From Eucommia ulmoides (lineage: Eukaryota > Streptophyta > Magnoliopsida > Garryales > Eucommiaceae): a stretch of 64,000 nucleotides of DNA. The translations under genes and the position numbers were made by a program. This document shows positions 1-11,189 of the stretch, piece after piece. The notes under the pieces were generated by a model. The model was not told the origin of the DNA. It was given only the letters and a program-made list of their open reading frames with translations, and ran no database searches. Position 1 is the stretch's first letter. The number at the start of each line of letters is the position of its first letter. The stretch spans positions 32,555,300 through 32,619,299 of the forward strand of contig CM028332.1 of the NCBI GenBank assembly GCA_016647705.1, given 5' to 3'.

Positions 1-763
1 TAAGATCACATTGCATGTAATTTTCATGCTACTCATCCACATTTGATCTATGTCATTGAGTATATTAGTATGGTGATCATCGTAGTTTGGTCACACCTGT
101 ATTGTGATGTAAGTTGCGGTAATTCTATTGCTAGTATATGAAGGCCAGATTGTTTAAGGAGAAGTCTAAGGATAAATAGCATACGGATACGGGCCTAAGG
201 AATTCTACGATATAATTGTTTCAGGGATAATATGTAGCCCAAGTAGGAGATTGTTAGGAAATTTTATTTCCTAATCTAATTTTGGTCAACATATTATTAG
301 TACAATTATATTTGCTATTTAAATTTAATGGGCTAAAATTAAATTATCTAATTAATTTGGGTAAGCCCATAAACTACTCAAAAGAATGTGGGTTTAAATG
401 ACTAGATATTAGAAATTGTTGGGGTGATTAGGGGATTATGAGAACCCTAATTACACCATATAAATAGGTAATGCTAGGGTTATGGTCTCCAATAATATCA
501 AATTGTCTTGACGGCTCTCTTCTCCTCATTTGGAAGAGAATCGCAAATCCCATTGCGGAATCTAGAGATTTGGTTGAGGAAGACTATGTACTCGATCGAT
601 CCGTGTTTTTCTCATGATCTATTGTCACAGGATTACGCATCAGAAGTCAGTTGATAGTAATGAATCCAGGTACATAATTTACGTGTACATTAGAACTCAT
701 AGTGATTTGACATATTGATTAAAGTATTACAAATTTAGATCTATAGGGAATAAAATCCCAACA
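1..763 (+). mobile_element. Ty1/copia element A, 3' end only (window starts inside it)
   Basis: Bases 1-251 are the untranslated 3' interior and 252-763 the 3' LTR of a copia element. The call rests on clear similarity to 14530-15200, the 3' end of copia element B in this window. The polypurine tract is the purine-rich run CCCAAGTAGGAGA at 239-251, directly before the LTR. No coding domain is left. The 5' end is outside the window, so its target duplication cannot be checked; the bases after the LTR are ATATC. It sits in the decayed gypsy debris that follows. Confidence 0.85.
252..763 (+). repeat. 3' LTR of copia element A (512 bp)
   Basis: It starts TGTTAGGAAATT and ends CCCAACA, so it has the TG...CA ends of an LTR. 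It has the same length (512 bp) as the 5' LTR of copia B at 8687-9198 and matches it along its whole length with many substitutions, so they are two members of one family. A TATA-like ATATAAATAG lies near 459-468. Confidence 0.85.
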
Positions 764-944
764 ATATCCACCTCGACAATCAGAGAGGCCTCAGGAGGCT
801 CTTGCGAGAAACCTTCACCTATCACCTTCTGAGGACTCCCTTTTTAGAGAACGAAGTAGTCAAGGGCCTTTTGCTCCTGAACCACGCTCTTCAAAACTTC
901 TTCAACTGTCTTCTTGATATGGGAAACTTGAGCTTTGAGGCGGG

Positions 945-2419
945 TGGTAGTGGCGTGAAATACACCGCTACTTACTCTCGCAAGTATACGAGGTGTAAGT
1001 TTTAATATAGTGGATCTTGAAGATCGGATATCGTTCCCACAGAGAAAAGTGTGAATAATTGAATACCGCAATTTACTTAGTCTCATGTTATCATGACGAT
1101 TAAAGACAAGATTTAAAATTAAACTAAGCTAAACTACAATTAGTGTGTTAATCCTAACTAAGTTGATTAATTAGGGATTGATTTCATTCACTTAATACAT
1201 GTTTGATTTCGTTTAGTTAACAATAACGGAGTTTAGGTATCCGACAATCTCAGTTCGTAAACTTCTCCGCTACCTCTTCCGTGCGTAAGACGAGAGAATA
1301 CGCGACTTCGTGTTGACGAAGAGGTCCCCCTCAATGTCTTAACGACTCTAAGCCGCGTGAGTCTTGACCCAACGTCATCGATTGCACACTAACTAACGCC
1401 CTCTCGGGTCGTTAGGTCGTAACGATGTGTTTACCCTAGTCTGAATCCAGGGTTACCTCTCCCGAGTGTCAAACCCTAGATTCTCAAATCCTACCCTAAT
1501 ATCATTAGAAGCACTAAGATCGTCATCAAATGATAAATACAATCGGAATTAAAACAACAACCGTTAAAGAAACATATATTAAACCAAACGAGTATTTACA
1601 CAACTACATCTATCCCTAACTAATCTTTAATTAAACTAACATGTTCTTAGCCATTACAATAATAAATCAAGAGTAGATCATCAATATCACTAATAAACAT
1701 TAAGTACAAAAATGGAAACAAGGGAAGCCAAATCTCAAAGTGGAGTAGTCCACTTTTGCCAAAGAACAATCCTCACGAGCTTCCTCTTCTCCATTGATGA
1801 ACTTCCTCTTCTAGTTCTTCAAGAATTGGCCAAGAACACTCTTTAAAATTAATCTAATCTACTTCCTAAATTATCTAAACCTAACTAAGGTGGAAGGAGC
1901 TCTCTAAATATCAACCGGGGCTCTCTCTAGTGTCTAAGGGTTTCTAAGCATCTTGGGAGAGAAAGGGGTTAAATAGGCAATGTTTGGAAATATCTTAAAA
2001 ATATCTGAAAACAGATATTTTTGTGCAGAGTGTCATAGCCTAAGCAGTGGTTCACCGCTTAGGCGGTGGCTTAAGTCGGTTTAAGTTTCTGTTGTATCTT
2101 CGCCTAGGCGGTGGTTTCTCCGCCTAGGCGGTAGTTGTTGGCACAACATTCTGACGATTTCTCGCCTAGGCGGAGGTTCAGCACCTCAGCTCTCCAACAT
2201 TCTGCCTCTTTTTCGCCTAAGCGGTGGTCTTCATTTACCGAAACCCTATTTTTCACATTTTGTTGACCGTTTCTCCACCGTTTTCACTTGTTTATCACCC
2301 TTTAACATCCCTTCACCTGTTTTACACTAAAAAAAAACTAAAACGCAATTAAATATAACTAATACGCTTGAAAACTAACAAATTCGGTTTCGAAATAGAT
2401 AGGTTTTTCACACCTATCA
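945..2419 (-). repeat. Solo LTR (1475 bp) with perfect 5-bp target duplication GCGGG
   Basis: Read on the minus strand the unit starts TGATAGGTGTGAAAAACC at 2419 and ends CACTACCA at 945. The flanks are GCGGG at 940-944 and GCGGG at 2420-2424, a perfect 5-bp duplication. A TATA-like CCTATTTAA lies near 1970 on the minus strand. The 3' part, around 1000-1060, reads GTGGGAACGATATCC, a wording seen in U5 ends of Athila/Tat-type gypsy LTRs. No internal element sequence is present, so it is a solo LTR left by recombination. The antisense coiled-coil reading resumes on the other side, confirming that it is an insertion. Confidence 0.85.
2040..2235. repeat. Cluster of CGCCTAGGCGG-type palindromes inside the solo LTR
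   Basis: At least six copies of a near-palindrome of the form CGCCTAGGCGGTGG lie within about 200 bp (near 2050, 2065, 2101, 2120, 2162 and 2213), each followed by a spacer of 10-50 bp. They fall in the U3 part of the solo LTR, upstream of its TATA-like box on the minus strand, where LTR enhancers usually lie. Whether they bind a protein is unknown. Confidence 0.6.
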
Positions 2420-2953
2420 GCGGGCGACAGCTTTCCAAACTAGACAACTGGTGATTAAGACACTAATCTTGAGCGAGTAGACTCTCATTATCCTCCTTCA
2501 GGTTGGTAATCTCTACCAAAAGCTTTTCCCTAAAGGCAACACTCCCCACATAAACGGTAGTCAGCTCCTCCACCTTTAGCGGAAAATTAGTCGTCCATCA
2601 TCGTGATGGACGCCTTTAGGTTGCTCAAGGCCAGTAGGCCCTCGACGGATTCAATCCCACGGCGATTTATCTAGTACAACCGTTCCACCCGAGTCCTTCG
2701 GGCGGCGAATTTTGACAGCTTCCTTAAAATCACTGGTGATGGTATTTTACATGGTTTCTTGCTTCAGAATAAGAGGTTAGGGCTAGGGATTGGGTGAAAA
2801 TGATTATCGATGGTCGTTGATTCAATAACCGTTGTTGTTAGTTAGAGAAGAAAGAGAACATCAACCCAATCGATGCCAACCATCAATCACAAAGTCGTTT
2901 TTCGTCATCTGCTAAGGGAAGGAACGATAGGTAAAGAGCGCATGAATGGAAGT

Positions 2954-3353
2954 TGGGTTTCACTCCACCTTTTTAGGTCCAAAAGGGGCACAATTGTTTA
3001 ATGGTTAGTATTTTATGCGACCGTCCTTTCTCCACAGGGGTATTTGTCAAGCCAACGAACTATCCCCTTATCAAGAGAAGGGCACTAAGCATCCCCGAAG
3101 AGGGGCGTTATGCCTGGTATATTACTCCCTCGACTCCGAGAAGCCGACCTTGGGTTTTGCGCCATCTTTTTAGGTAAAAAAAATGGCCCAAATGTTCAAT
3201 GGTTAGTATTTTATGTGACCGTCCTTCCTCTACAGAGGAATTTGTTAAACTAGGGAACTATACCCTATCAAGAGAGGCCCTAAGTATCCCTCGAGTGGTG
3301 GGGGGATAATGAATCCGGATGTTACTCCCCCGAATCTGAGCAACTGAGGTGGG
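2954..3353. repeat. Two-copy tandem repeat, period about 200 bp
   Basis: The phrase TTAATGGTTAGTATTTTATG and its surroundings occur near 2998 and again near 3198, with diverged copies of the following text (GACCGTCC, then a CCCTTATCAAGAGA-like stretch). The period is close to 200 bp. In the related young gypsy element a tandem array occupies the same place between the antisense ORF and the 3' LTR. Confidence 0.65.
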
Positions 3354-4351
3354 CTAAAGAGCTTGAATTCCTAGGTACATTCACCAAAGGGATCCCCTAC
3401 TCTAATTTGGCCCCGTTGAAATCCTTCTTGTGGATGGACACATTGACTAACGGATCGAGGGTCAGAACAGATCTCTGACAGGCTCTGAGGTCGTTTATAG
3501 TTGCCTTTACGGTGTCCCTCTCCAATGATTACTAGGTTTGGCTTAGCTCTTCCCGAATTGAATAGAGAGTTGTTTTATCCTTCTCCCACTTTTATGAAGT
3601 GTGTGCCTCTCGCACGCTTTCTTTCTTTAATTATGATATCTTCATCTCCATGGTCTGCATCCGTGCCTCCGCATCTACTCGGTTGTTATCCACATGTAGT
3701 CTGGTTTTTACTTTCGCGTTTGATTGGGCACAGATGAAAGCAACCTCATGGAGGAGTTGTACTGTGTGGGTGATAGCGAATATGTGGATCACCCGAGTAT
3801 TAACATAGCCATGAGCACGGACTGGCCAAATTTTATTGACTTAGTGCGTTTCTATTGTTTCCAAAAACAGTGTAGTGCACGATAAGTCCTCCCCCCTGAA
3901 CTTCCTACTTCAGCGAGGGGACCGTGGAAGGGCCCTCTCGCGCCTTTGCTTCTCCAGATATTACTCCTCCTAGGTCCTTTTGAGGTTGTATGACTTCCCT
4001 GCCCCTCTTTGAGGGTTTTTGACTAGCTTACCTTAGGCGTTCCTCAAGGAAGACAAGTTCTTTCTGATGTATCTGGTGATGTTCTCGGTGTCACTCTCGT
4101 ATGGGGCTTGACCATCACAGATAGATTAATCGGAGATAGTAGCTTTTACCCCAATAATGTGTGGAATTTGTTGTCTGACCCGTAAGAAAACTCTTTGCTT
4201 GAACTAGGGAAAGACAAGAAAATGGTGAAGGGATGAATACTTGTAGCCAGCACACAAGTCTCTCCATAGATGGCCACCTAGCGTTTCCGTGAGGATAAGT
4301 CATTGGAACTCCCAGAATCATGCTACATTGGCCTGTGAGTGAGGGCCTACT

Positions 4352-4830
4352 GATGTGGATAGGATTTTGTCATGCAAGGGTCGACCTGGTGGCGGGTGAT
4401 CAGGAGCCCACATGGCACGCCGCCCACCATTGATGCCCTGCAGCCCTGGCGTCCAAGGATCCAGTGCTTCGTCGGATCATTGAATGCCTAACCTGGGAAA
4501 GTCACCCAATTCGCCTTTTTGCATGGGCCAGTCCGACCATGTAGGATACGTGACGATCTCTCCAATGGTGGTAGCTAACTAAACACCACGTGATGAGACC
4601 TCATTGGCTGAGGCGTTCTTCCATAGGTCTCGCTTCTCTCGCCATGTTCAACATGAATACATATGGAGGTAAATTGTACAGGGGGTCTGATTTTTCTAAT
4701 TCTAAGAAGCTCTTTTCAATATGCTAAATACTTACTCTCACGGCCGGAATTCTTCGTTAGGTAGAAACCCTCCTGGTGAGGACTTTTGCATGTTAATGAA
4801 CTGTGAGCACGCAAACGGAGGATTGCAGCT
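4352..4830 (+). repeat. Degenerate gypsy LTR-like sequence
   Basis: It starts near TGATGTGGATAGG, comparable with TGATATAGGTAAATC of the young gypsy LTR. Near 4730-4785 it has CTTACTCTCACGGCCGG followed by a CCTCCTGGTGAGGACTTTTG stretch, comparable with the U5 part of that LTR. The alignment is loose and the ends are approximate. Confidence 0.4.
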
Positions 4831-5223
4831 GATCTCCTTTAAATGGAGGCATCATCAACTTGCAAGTATTGGCTCCTATATTTTATGAAAACAGTTGCAC
4901 TTTGTGCATTTCGGACTTTAAGGGGTTTTATGGTAAAAGGTGCACAACAGGAAGGAAGCGATAATGTAGGCAAAAAGAAATTGAACCGCAGCTCAAGGGA
5001 AAAATATAGATGGGTTCCCTATAGACAACTTTCAATCAAGAAATGAAGATATATGATGGATGCAGTGATTAAGTGGCATCATAACCAACGGTAATGGCAT
5101 TTGAACGATTGATTTTGAGAATTTTGAGATAATCAGGGGAAAAGTAAGTCTTTAAAGCAACCCAACATAAACCTTAATTAAAGAAAAAGAGAAACCTAAA
5201 CCTACTGGTTGTAGAGAACTTAA

Positions 5224-5629
5224 GGCCCCGTTTGTTAGCCGTTTCCATTCTAGAAATTCCTAGTCCATTCCCAGATTTTTGAGAATTCTGTTTGGAAATA
5301 ACTTTTGATAATTTTTGTTCTCGTTTCTATTCCATTTCCATTTGAGAATTGTGCTAATTTTTTCCTTAAGAAATGAGAAACAAAAAAAAAATTGTTTCTT
5401 ATTATTCCCATTCCATTCCCAAAACACTGTCACTGTTTATTTGTCGGCTGACCACCGTCCGCCGCCACTGGTCACCACCGGCCGGCCACCATTAGCCGCC
5501 AACCGTCCGCCATCATCACCCACCCGCTGGTCAGCTGCCGCCGCCATCCGGCCAAAACAAAAAAAAAAATCTCAAAAAAAAAAAATGATTTTAGGATAAA
5601 ATCATTACAAAACGCGATTCTGTTCCCAA

Positions 5630-5663
<34 letters not shown>

Positions 5664-5780
5664 TCGTTACCAAACGCGATTCTATTCCCACGAATGAAAT
5701 AAAATTATCATCTCACCCTATCTCATCCCATTTTCATCCCACTACTGGAATAGAAATAGAAACGGCTACCAAACGCCACC
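5224..5780. mobile_element. Tourist-like MITE (PIF/Harbinger), 557 bp, TSD TAA
   Basis: The left end reads GGCCCCGTTTGTTAGCCGTT and the right end, reversed, GGTGGCGTTTGGTAGCCGTT: an imperfect terminal inverted repeat of about 27 bp. TAA flanks both ends (5221-5223 and 5781-5783), the target size of PIF/Harbinger elements. There is no coding capacity. The interior holds an (ATA)n run at 5627-5661 and two copies of CAAACGCGATTCT-like text on either side of it. Confidence 0.85.
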
Positions 5781-5783
5781 TAA

Positions 5784-7033
5784 ACTGCCCGATTTGGGAA
5801 AGTAATGAATTGATTGTCAACTAAAAATGATTGAATCGAAATTTTTCAATTGATAATCCAAGTTCTGACGTTGAAGTTTCAGCAAGGCTATTTGCTTTCA
5901 CGAGTAATAATTAAAAATAAGATGTTAAATCTTGTAGGTGCCATACATATATATTTTAGGTACAAAAAGAAATATACCTCGGTTGTCTCTCTCTGTATAT
6001 ATATTGTAACTTTGGCAGGCATCATGGCTCTCACCAGTCTATTGGCCGTGACTGTCGTATATATTTGATTAGCTATATATGAAATGATATTATAGTTCGA
6101 ATTATCGCCTCATTCTATTGATCTGATCGATTTTAAATTCATGTCCGTATCTCTCCATGTCATTAGGTTTGTGCTATTTTCCCTTTAATTAGATGGTTTT
6201 TCGTGGAAAATGTCTAATTATGTTTGGGGTGTCCTTTTTTTTTTTTTTTTTTTCTTTTTCTTTTTGTTCATTATGATATTTATTCAAGGGTGTTGCTTCT
6301 TTTTTATTTTTGTTGTTAGTTTTAGATCCGCGCAGCCAGTTTTTAGAAAAAACATTTATAGTAAATTATCAATATTGAAATGTGAAACGTTTAGATATCG
6401 TTCAGTTGTTTTTGTAGTAATAGTCAGGAGTAAACCAATTTTAGTGAATTATGAAGTTTTATAAGTACCAAAAATAAATACCCTTTTAAAATTTACATAA
6501 ATAATGATAAAAGTGAAATTATATTTTTACAATTTAACTTTTACTAATATACTATGAAATAACAATCAAATAACAATAAATTAGGATTGATTTTATCAAT
6601 TTTTGCATGTTAACAAATTCTATTTTAATTAATTTATATCGTATTTACTTTATTTTTTGGTGCAAATATTTTTTAAATCACAATTATTTTTTAAATAATT
6701 TAAACCATGGACTGAAAAAATTAATTATATAGTTGTGCATTAATTAAAAAAATTAATTAATTAAAACAACAAATAGAAAAAATTGAGTGGGACCACTCAT
6801 TATTCGATATATAAAAAATAAATTAAAAAAAAATATATATAAAGAACTCACCAAAGAACTTGAAAAAGTCATTCTCTAACTACATTAAAACTTATCTCCT
6901 TTAATTTTTAAATATCTAGCTTTGAAAAATAAATGTTATTGATGAAACACAGGTTAATCAATAATAACCCAATGAATAATGCGGTAAACATTTTAATTTC
7001 TCTTGAAATTTCACTTGAAAATTGACATATTTA
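5784..7033. other. AT-rich intergenic stretch
   Basis: No gene, repeat boundary or RNA gene is recognised. It holds a T-run at about 6234-6252 and long AT-rich segments. The short open frames here have no protein-like composition. Confidence 0.6.
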
Positions 7034-7376
7034 TAGGGATGGTCATGGGCCGAGGTTAGACTAGTGTATTACAAAAAAAAATGTTAGGCCCTAGCCCGGC
7101 CCGGTGATCGGGCCTTAATTCTATACCCAAGCCCAGCCCTATAAAAAAATTTTAAGCCCAAAGCCCAGCCCACGGGCCCCTGGCCCTATTTTTTTTTTTT
7201 TTTTTTTTAAATTTCAAAAATAAATACAAAAAATTCAACACCAAACTAACAAGAAATATTAAAATTATAATTTCTAAAGGTAAACCAATATTCCAAATAA
7301 ACCAAACCAACAAGAAATATTAAAATTACAATTTCTAAAGGAAACCAATATTCCAAATATTAGGGTTGTATTGTAA

Positions 7377-7419
<43 letters not shown>

Positions 7420-7624
7420 TATTTTTTATATATCCTTCAGGCTGGGCCTGGCTAACCCTAAAATTTTTTAGTCTTGCCCAAGCCCGGCCCTAATTTTGAT
7501 CTGGCCCTAATACCTAGGTCCAGGCCCGGCCCGGCCCGTGGGCTTAAACCCTAAGCCCAAACCCTAAAAAAATAAGGTCGGGTCATTCGGACTGGACGGG
7601 CCCCCAAGCCCATGACCATCCCTA
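7034..7624. mobile_element. Non-autonomous hAT-type element, 591 bp, 8-bp TSD CATATTTA
   Basis: Both ends read inward TAGGGATGGTCATGGGC, a perfect 17-bp terminal inverted repeat. CATATTTA flanks it at 7026-7033 and 7625-7632, a perfect 8-bp duplication as made by hAT transposases. The interior is rich in GGCCCGG-like words (several near 7093-7110 and 7500-7545) and holds a (TG)n(TA)n microsatellite at 7376-7420. No transposase is encoded. Confidence 0.9.
7376..7420. repeat. (TG)n(TA)n microsatellite
   Basis: A run of about 11 TG units is followed by about 10 TA units, inside the hAT MITE. Confidence 0.95.
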
Positions 7625-7867
7625 CATATTTATAGCTGAATATTTTTTTTTTTATTCAATGTGCAGAACTCGTCAAGGTTGGTTCTTATATTCGCCCGCC
7701 TCCTCGCCCCACCCCCACCCCCCCAACCCCAACCCCAAACCCAAAGTCCATTAGTGGGTAGGGTGGTCAACTTAGAGGGTGCCCGCCTCCTTTCCAAACG
7801 TGTCCTCGACAAGGCGGTTCTTCGATCTCCGCTTTTGGGGGAGAGAGTGCATGGTCGCTGGGTTTTC

Positions 7868-8137
7868 CACCTAGTAGCCTTTTTAGTGCTAGCTGAAAAG
7901 TAACGGCTTTTGTGCAACGTCAAAAGGGTCATGATGTATGGGATCATTTGGATTGTTACAACCTCTAGCAGATGGTTTGAAATTGATTCTAAAAGAACCT
8001 ATTTCACCAAGTTGTGCTAATTTCTCCCTTTTTAGAATGGCCCCAGTGGCTACATTTATGTTAAGTTTAGTCGCTCGGGCCATTGTACCTTTTGATTATG
8101 GTATGGTATTGTCAGATCCGAACATAGGGCTACTATA
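7868..8137 (+). pseudogene. nad1: Nuclear copy of mitochondrial nad1, first-exon fragment
   Basis: The reading from 7938 ([20 protein letters not shown]) to 8137 ([14 protein letters not shown]) is the N-terminal region of NADH dehydrogenase subunit 1, a membrane subunit of respiratory complex I encoded in plant mitochondria. Upstream, 7868-7930 also matches (VAFLVLAE, then the QR.KG stretch), but a gap near 7899 and a one-base loss near 7936 break the frame. Similarity stops after IGLL, before the end of the natural first exon. It has no independent start and cannot make a subunit. This is organelle DNA inserted in the nucleus (a NUMT). Confidence 0.85.
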
Positions 8138-8230
8138 GTTTCAAATTTGCCGCTGGGGAATTCACACGAAAGGGAATGAGGAATTCTCAACGAAAAAAGT
8201 GGTTGTTGAATCGAACGTGAAAATTCCATC

Positions 8231-8666
8231 AGATAGTTCTTCCTATAACTCTACTCTTGACTTGGATTATATATCCAAAAAGGTACTCTCTCGGCCATTC
8301 CACACGCCAAGAAGTGGTAGTATGTGTATACTTAATATTGGATAAGTAGAGAGATACTAGATGTAAACGCTACTTGAGTGTTTGTCGATTGGACGACGAG
8401 GAATCTATAACATCAAATCGTGAATGGAAAAGTTTTATTGTTTTCCATCAGATGGTTCTTCCTATAACTCTACTCTTGACTTGGATTATATATCCAAAAA
8501 GGTACTCTCTCGGCCATTCCACAAGCCAAGAAGTGGTAGTATGTGTATACTTAATATTGGATAAGTAGAGAGATACTAGATGTAAACGCTACTTGAGTGT
8601 TTGTTGATTAGACGACATTGAATCTATAACATCAAATCGTGAATGGAAAAGTTTTAGGACAATCTT
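8231..8666. repeat. Two-copy tandem duplication, period 218 bp
   Basis: CAGATAGTTCTTCCTATAAC at 8231 recurs as CAGATGGTTCTTCC at 8449, and the two copies stay almost identical up to TGGAAAAGTTTT near 8438 and 8655. It lies between the nad1 fragment and the left end of copia B. The origin of the duplicated unit is not recognised; it may have come with the organelle DNA. Confidence 0.9.
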
Positions 8667-8686
8667 CCACTCAAGATGTTAAAAGG

Positions 8687-9198
8687 TGCTATTAGGAAAA
8701 CTTGTTTCCTAATTTATATTGGGCAACATATTATTAACTCAATTATATTAGCTATTTAAATTTAATGGAATGAAATTAAGTGATCTAATTAATTTGGGTG
8801 AGTCCGTAGACTACTCAAAATAATACGGGCTGAATGTATAGATACCAAGAATGATTGGGATGATTAGGAGATTATGGGAACCCTAATCACACCATATATA
8901 GAGAAAAATTAGGGTTATGGTCCCCAAAACACCAAATCAATATATGGTTGCCCTTCTCCCCATCTGCAAGAGAAACAATAGTCCCATTTAGGAACTAAGG
9001 AGATTTAGTTGAGAAAGATCACTTACCCATCTCGATCCGCACCCTATTCGTGATCGATTGTCGTAAGATTTCCGCATCGATAGTCAATCGTTCGTAATGG
9101 ATCTAGGTACACGATTTACATGTTTATAGAACTCTTAATGATTCGACATGTTGATAAAAGTTTTATAGATTTAGATCTTTAAGGATTAAATCACAACA
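8687..9198 (+). repeat. 5' LTR of copia element B (512 bp)
   Basis: It begins TGCTATTAGGAAAAC and ends TCACAACA. It matches the LTR at 252-763 over its full length and the partial 3' LTR at 14785-15200. A TATA-like CATATATAGAG lies near 8913. Confidence 0.85.
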
Positions 9199-9200
9199 AG

Positions 9201-9213
9201 TGATATTAGAGGC
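9201..9213 (+). promoter_or_regulatory. Primer-binding site of copia B (initiator Met tRNA type)
   Basis: TGATATTAGAGGC follows the LTR by two bases and is a decayed form of TGGTATCAGAGC, the usual plant copia site pairing with the 3' end of initiator methionine tRNA. Confidence 0.7.
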
Positions 9214-9424
9214 TAATTCATGTTGAATCATTAAGGTTCTTAAGTCTTTCAAGTTCATAGAATTTTGGGATTTTATGTTTTCTCCATTAAAGTTAGATTA
9301 TTTGTGAAATCATAGGAGAAAATATTAAGATTTTATGTGGTTTGATTTAATTTTTTTGCTAAAAACTACAAATTATTGTTATGGATCTAAGGAAAAAAAA
9401 TATTTTTCGGAACTTTTGGGTGTT

Positions 9425-9790
9425 TTTCGCGGCAAATAATTCAGATGGAATCCAGATATGACTGAATCAGTTAACCGATTCAAAAAATAGTCAACCGATT
9501 CGTGCAAAAATTGATTCGAACTCGGATCTGAATGAATCAGTCGATCGATTCTTAAAAATCGGTCAAATGATTTGGCCTGGGGGCTCATGGGTTTCGGGTT
9601 CTAACTAAATCGATCAACCAATTTTCACATATCGGTTGATCGATTGCCATAAAACGCTAAAATTCAGTTCTAAAAGATTCATTCGACCGATCCTTATTGG
9701 TCGGTCGACCGACTACTTCAGGACAGAGGCTTATTGGCCTCTGTTCAATTCGGCTAACCAAATTTTTAGGACCAGTCAATCGATTAGATG
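9425..9790. repeat. Scattered (A)ATCGGTCGACCGATT-type degenerate palindromes in the copia leader
   Basis: At least eight variants of a GATTC/AATCGGTTGATCGATT word lie between the LTR and gag, for example near 9460, 9480, 9535, 9605, 9630, 9680, 9700 and 9770. Spacing is irregular. The leader has no coding frame here. Confidence 0.5.
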
Positions 9791-9944
9791 CCCCACATTA
9801 GAAATTTGAACTCATTACATGGCATTCAATCAACTGACCATTAGGATGGTAGATAAAATCTTGTATCTCGAAATGAATTAAAATAAAAACAATATGTTAT
9901 CAAAGTAATCTCTGTTGTATAGTTTATTTTATTTTGGGATATTA

Positions 9945-10270
9945 AAATGTTGATATTTGTTATTTGTGTGAACAATAGCTGGCCCAAAGGAAGACTATTA
10001 TTTGGCCGAATAATAAGTATTAGCATTTGTTGTTTATGTGAACCATAACCGGCCCAAATGAATGTTATAGTTTAACTAAATAATAGACATTAATTTGAAA
10101 TTAGTATGGTTATTATTTATACAATCAATAATTGGCCTAAAGGAAGTTTACTGTTTGGCCAAATAATAAAGGTACCTGCAGGAATAAATGTGTGATGATT
10201 ATCAAGTTTTTATGTGAACAGTAAGTCGATCCAAAGAAAGGCTTATTGCTTGATAGGATTTATTATCAAT
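9945..10270. repeat. Imperfect tandem repeats, unit about 70-80 bp, in the copia leader
   Basis: The pattern of TTTATGTGAACAATAA, then GGCCCAAAGGAAG, then TTATTGTTTGGCC-like text recurs about four times (near 9955, 10025, 10110 and 10210) with much divergence. It lies directly upstream of gag. Confidence 0.6.
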
Positions 10271-10380
10271 ATTTGATTAATTGTTCACGTCTAGTTTTAT
10301 TATTTTATGACATGCCTATGAGTATGCTTGTTTATTTTGTTCTCTATAGAGTTTCTGTTGCTACTGCCACAAATATTTTT

Positions 10381-11160
10381 ACCCAAGTCAGCAATATCCC
10401 AATGGTGAGCATGACAATGTTCAAACTCTAGAACGAAACCATGGAGATTGTTCTCAGTTGTATGGATTTGAATCAAGCACTAAGGGAGGATCGACCCACT
10501 GCTACTCCGAAAAACCTCAATGAGGTTAAAATAGAAAAGTGTGATCAGTCTAAGCAAATGTATTTGATGATCATAAAGCGCTTCATTCTGGAAGCGTTTT
10601 GGGGCTCTATTACCGAGAACAATAATGCCAAGAAGTTCCTAAAGGAAATTGAGCAATATTTTGCCAAGAACAAAAAGTCGAAGGCGAGTAACCTTTAGGA
10701 TAAACTCGTTACGATGAAGTATAAGGATAAAGGGAACATAAAAGAGTAATCATAGAGATGTATAATCTTGCATCAAAACTAAAGGCACTAAAGTTAGAGT
10801 TGTTTTAAGGCTTTCTCGTGCACTTAGTTTTGATCTCTCTTTTTACATACTTTGGACAATTCAAAGTAAGTTGTAATACTCAGAAGGATAAATGGTCTCT
10901 CAATGAGCTGATATCTTACTATATGCAAGAACATGAGAGACAGCAACGAGATAAGACTAAAAGTGCTCACTTGGCCTCGACCACTTAGAATAAGATAAGG
11001 AAGAGAGCTAAGGTTATTGCGGAAAGACCTTCTCAGCAAACGAAACTAAAGAAATAGGGTAAGGACTTTACCTGCTACTTCTGCAAGAAAACGGGACACA
11101 TAAAGGAGTGTTCCAAGTACGTCGCCTGGCATGCAAAGAAGGGCATGTTTCTAACTTTGG
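10381..11160 (+). pseudogene. copia B gag remnant with CCHC zinc knuckle
   Basis: Gag forms the particle that packages element RNA. The clearest piece is 10441-10698 (MDLNQALREDRP, then IIKRFILEAFWGSI and a KKFLKEIEQYFAKN helix), as in plant copia gag. After stops and frame changes a zinc knuckle appears at 11073-11111 (CYFCKKTGHIKEC). Its last spacing is three residues instead of four (CX2CX4HX3C), so one codon was probably lost. The remnant cannot give a whole protein. Confidence 0.8.
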
Positions 11161-11189
11161 TTTGTTTTTAAGTTAATTTAGCTTATGCA

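Larger units (their letters stand above)
764..4830 (+). mobile_element. Decayed Ty3/gypsy element, 3' half with antisense ORF
   Basis: This stretch has the same order of parts as the 3' half of the young gypsy element at 29.5-35.5 kb: an antisense coiled-coil coding remnant (about 780-944 and 2425-2640, minus strand), then tandem repeats (2954-3353), then an LTR-like sequence near 4352-4830. The antisense reading is rich in charged and leucine residues, such as RLKAQVSHIKKTVEEVLKSV, but carries stops and frameshifts. The piece is older than its relative. It was later split by a solo LTR (945-2419) and by copia element A. The stretch 3354-4351 holds nothing I recognise. Confidence 0.6.

Noticed and set aside
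3501..3808. Two overlapping plus-strand frames of 69-78 codons
   Set aside because: Composition is not protein-like and the region is the decayed antisense side of a gypsy element.
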